Shown here: in pieces, positions 62,115-64,000 of the stretch
How the letters are laid out: each line of letters starts with the position of its first letter
How positions within the stretch are numbered: the stretch's first letter is position 1
NCBI GenBank assembly: GCA_014843695.1
Contig: CM026387.1
Coordinates: 80,717,128 to 80,781,127, forward strand
From: Archivesica marissinica
Lineage: Eukaryota; Mollusca; Bivalvia; Venerida; Vesicomyidae
Reading direction: 5' to 3'
DNA length: 64,000 nt
Notes under the pieces: model-generated
The model's database searches: none
Told to the model about the DNA's origin: nothing
Seen by the model: the letters and a program-made list of their open reading frames with translations, nothing else
Position numbers and translations under genes: made by a program

Positions 62115-64000
62115 TCAAATAAATCTAGACCACTTTATGTTGTGTTTTTCTAATTTATCATTCATTAGTGCAATTTCCCTTTCTAAAGTTATTCTTAAGC
62201 TTAAATACCTATAAAAATGTGCAATACAGAGTGTTAAATTTCTGTATTTCATTTGTATAATATAAAATTTGCTTAAAATTATTATGAAATTTGTTACAAT
62301 GGTATCATTTCCTTTTCTATCTATTTTACCAAAACAGATATCTTTAAAATTGAACTCGACACACAATCCTTTTGATTTTAAAAGATCACTTAGTCGTTTC
62401 CAAAAATGTTGTATATGTGGGCATTCCCAGAAAATATGCTCAATACTTTCAACATGCATATTACAAAAGTCGCACAGGCTTGTAGTACTTAACTTGCATT
62501 TATACAAACATTTGTTTGTTGGCATCAACCGCATTAAAAATTTATATTGAAAACATCTTAGCGTTGTATCTATAGTTGCCGCGAGTGGAACACTATAGAT
62601 ATTTTTCCATGTGAGATTTCGCTCATGTAGGAGCATTGACCATTTGTCTTCAGATTTTAATGTTTCCCTATTCATATTATCCATTTGCATTTTGTATAGT
62701 AATTGGTTGAGTTTTTTACTTTTTGAACAATAGTTTCTTTTCTGTTTTGCATTAGCATATATTTGTTTAAGTTCGATTTTATGTTAGATGGTATATTGCT
62801 TATGACCTGATGGTATTTTAGAAAGTCACGCTCCTCCATATAAGAACTTATTAGTTCGAAAGTCAAAATGTTGTTCTATAAAGCGTATGTATACCTTTAT
62901 CGAACCAAGTCTGGAAAAAAATTATTTTGCCATCTATTTTCACATGTGAGTTATTCCAAATTGTATGTTCATTAATTCCATCATGTTTTGACTGTTTATT
63001 GAAGTCGGAGACTACTTTAAACCATGCTGTCAATACATCCTTTAGGAAATAGTTGTTACTACAAATACCCGAAATATCCCTTGTAGATAAATTACATTCA
63101 AATATAAAATCACCTCCATACTTATTCAGAATTTTATCATAAAATATTTTCCAAAGCATGCTTTTATTGAATACAAAAATGTTCTTACATCCGTAAGCTT
63201 TAATCCTCCTTTTTCAAAAATTTGTATACGTACGTTTCTTTTTATTTTATCTGGTTTATTATCCCAAATAAAACAATATATTGATTTCATTATCGCTGTT
63301 ACGACTTCAGGTTCAGGGTTAGGGAGCACAGTGAACGGATATACAAGCTTTGGTAAAGCAAAAGTTTTTATTATCATAACTTTTCCCATTAACGTTAGCT
63401 TTCTATGTTGCCACTGTTTTAAACAATTTCTGAACTCTAGTAGTTTTTGTTCTAGGTTATTTTTTATATTTCTTTCCTTGTCATTAAAGAAGTTCATTCC
63501 TAAAGTTTTAGCGGATTCTGACGTTCAAATAAAAGATGTTTCTACACTGTATTTTATATTTGAAGTTTTTAAAGAGCCTGAACGCAATACCTTTGATTTT
63601 GAAACATTTAAATTTAATCCTGACTCCTTACCATATTCTTTGATAATCATAATTAAGCGTTCAAAAGATTCTTTTTGACCATTACATTGTTAATGTATGT
63701 CGCATCATCCGCAAACAGGGTTTGTTTGAGTTCTTAATTTCTTATTTTTATTCCAACTACTGTGTTATCGTTTGTAATGAAGTTTGATAGTAGTTCCATA
63801 CATATAATGAAGAGAGAAGATGACAATGGACATCCTTGTCATACACCTCTTTCAATTGGAAAAGCTTCAGACATATTACCATTGTTGATGATGACACTAG
63901 TTGACTGATTGTAGAACAAGCGAAACCAATTAGTCAAGGATTCTCCAAATTTTAGGTGATTTAAACACTTGAATATGAACTCGTGGTCAAGACTGTCAAA
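62115..64000 (-). mobile_element. Decayed L1/Tx1-type LINE, ORF2 part, cut by the window edge
   Basis: On the minus strand from 64000 leftwards: a reverse transcriptase piece with DSLDHEFIFKCLNHLKFG, a GV*QGCPLS motif in which the usual arginine codon is TGA (about 63839), and QTLFADDATYINN, the catalytic box. Then follow KVMIIKTFALPKLVYPF and CFIWDNKPDKIKR (63126-63497), a TWFDKGI segment (62863-63159) and the C-terminal LCDFCNMHVESIEHIFWECP cysteine-histidine motif (62115-62690). These are typical of L1/Tx1 ORF2. At least two in-frame stops and several frameshifts make it inactive. It is in the same orientation as the host gene. Confidence 0.87.

Overview
The window is a stretch of an animal nuclear genome, most likely a bivalve mollusc or another lophotrochozoan. 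The reasons are a spliced GT-AG gene with introns of 3 to 31 kb, decayed non-LTR retrotransposons, TTAA-flanked miniature transposons, and dispersed elements of a kind I associate with bivalve genomes (short tracts of 'tttggtgaaa', GACA microsatellites and hairpin ends such as 'tatgtctccccc'). No bacterial operon, tRNA or rRNA gene was recognised. The taxonomic call is inference.

One host gene is visible, on the minus strand across nearly the whole window: the middle part of an M13 zinc metallopeptidase of the endothelin-converting-enzyme/neprilysin family, closer to ECE. Eight consecutive exons can be placed to the base: 61443-61723, 53558-53626, 50530-50646, 45148-45234, 14403-14551, 11194-11297, 7706-7824 and 1448-1546. 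They join in frame into 341 codons with no stop, and every junction is GT-AG. The 5' exons (cytoplasmic tail, membrane anchor, first ectodomain part) lie beyond base 64000. The exons for the HExxH zinc site lie to the left of base 1.

The remaining sequence is intron, and most of it is tandem repeat. About eighteen minisatellite arrays were separated, with units of 19, 21, 23, 27, 30, 31, 36, 38, 40, 44 (two unrelated), 47, 49 (two unrelated), 50, 57 and 100 bp. The largest is a 28.6 kb array of a 23-bp unit (with a 33-bp variant) in the intron after exon w4; it is broken by a 1000-N assembly gap. Nearly all open reading frames in the window are by-products of these arrays.

Mobile elements: a decayed CR1/Jockey-type LINE (54480-57850), a decayed L1/Tx1-type LINE running off the right edge (about 61770-64000), a 175-bp piggyBac-type MITE (10527-10701), a 471-bp TTAA-flanked inverted-repeat element (16013-16483) and several short dispersed repeats. 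A broken partial duplicate of exon w6 lies at 12111-12143.

The most unusual observation is that the arrays are tied to splice donors. Arrays lie at or beside all eight 5' splice sites, and at several of them the repeat unit contains a copy of the exon's own 3' end plus its donor. This is clearest at exons w1 (21-bp unit), w2 (57-bp unit, most of it derived from coding sequence), w5 (44-bp unit) and w8 (49-bp unit). It suggests that exon-intron junctions of this gene were repeatedly the seed for tandem amplification, leaving long rows of decoy donors behind the real ones.
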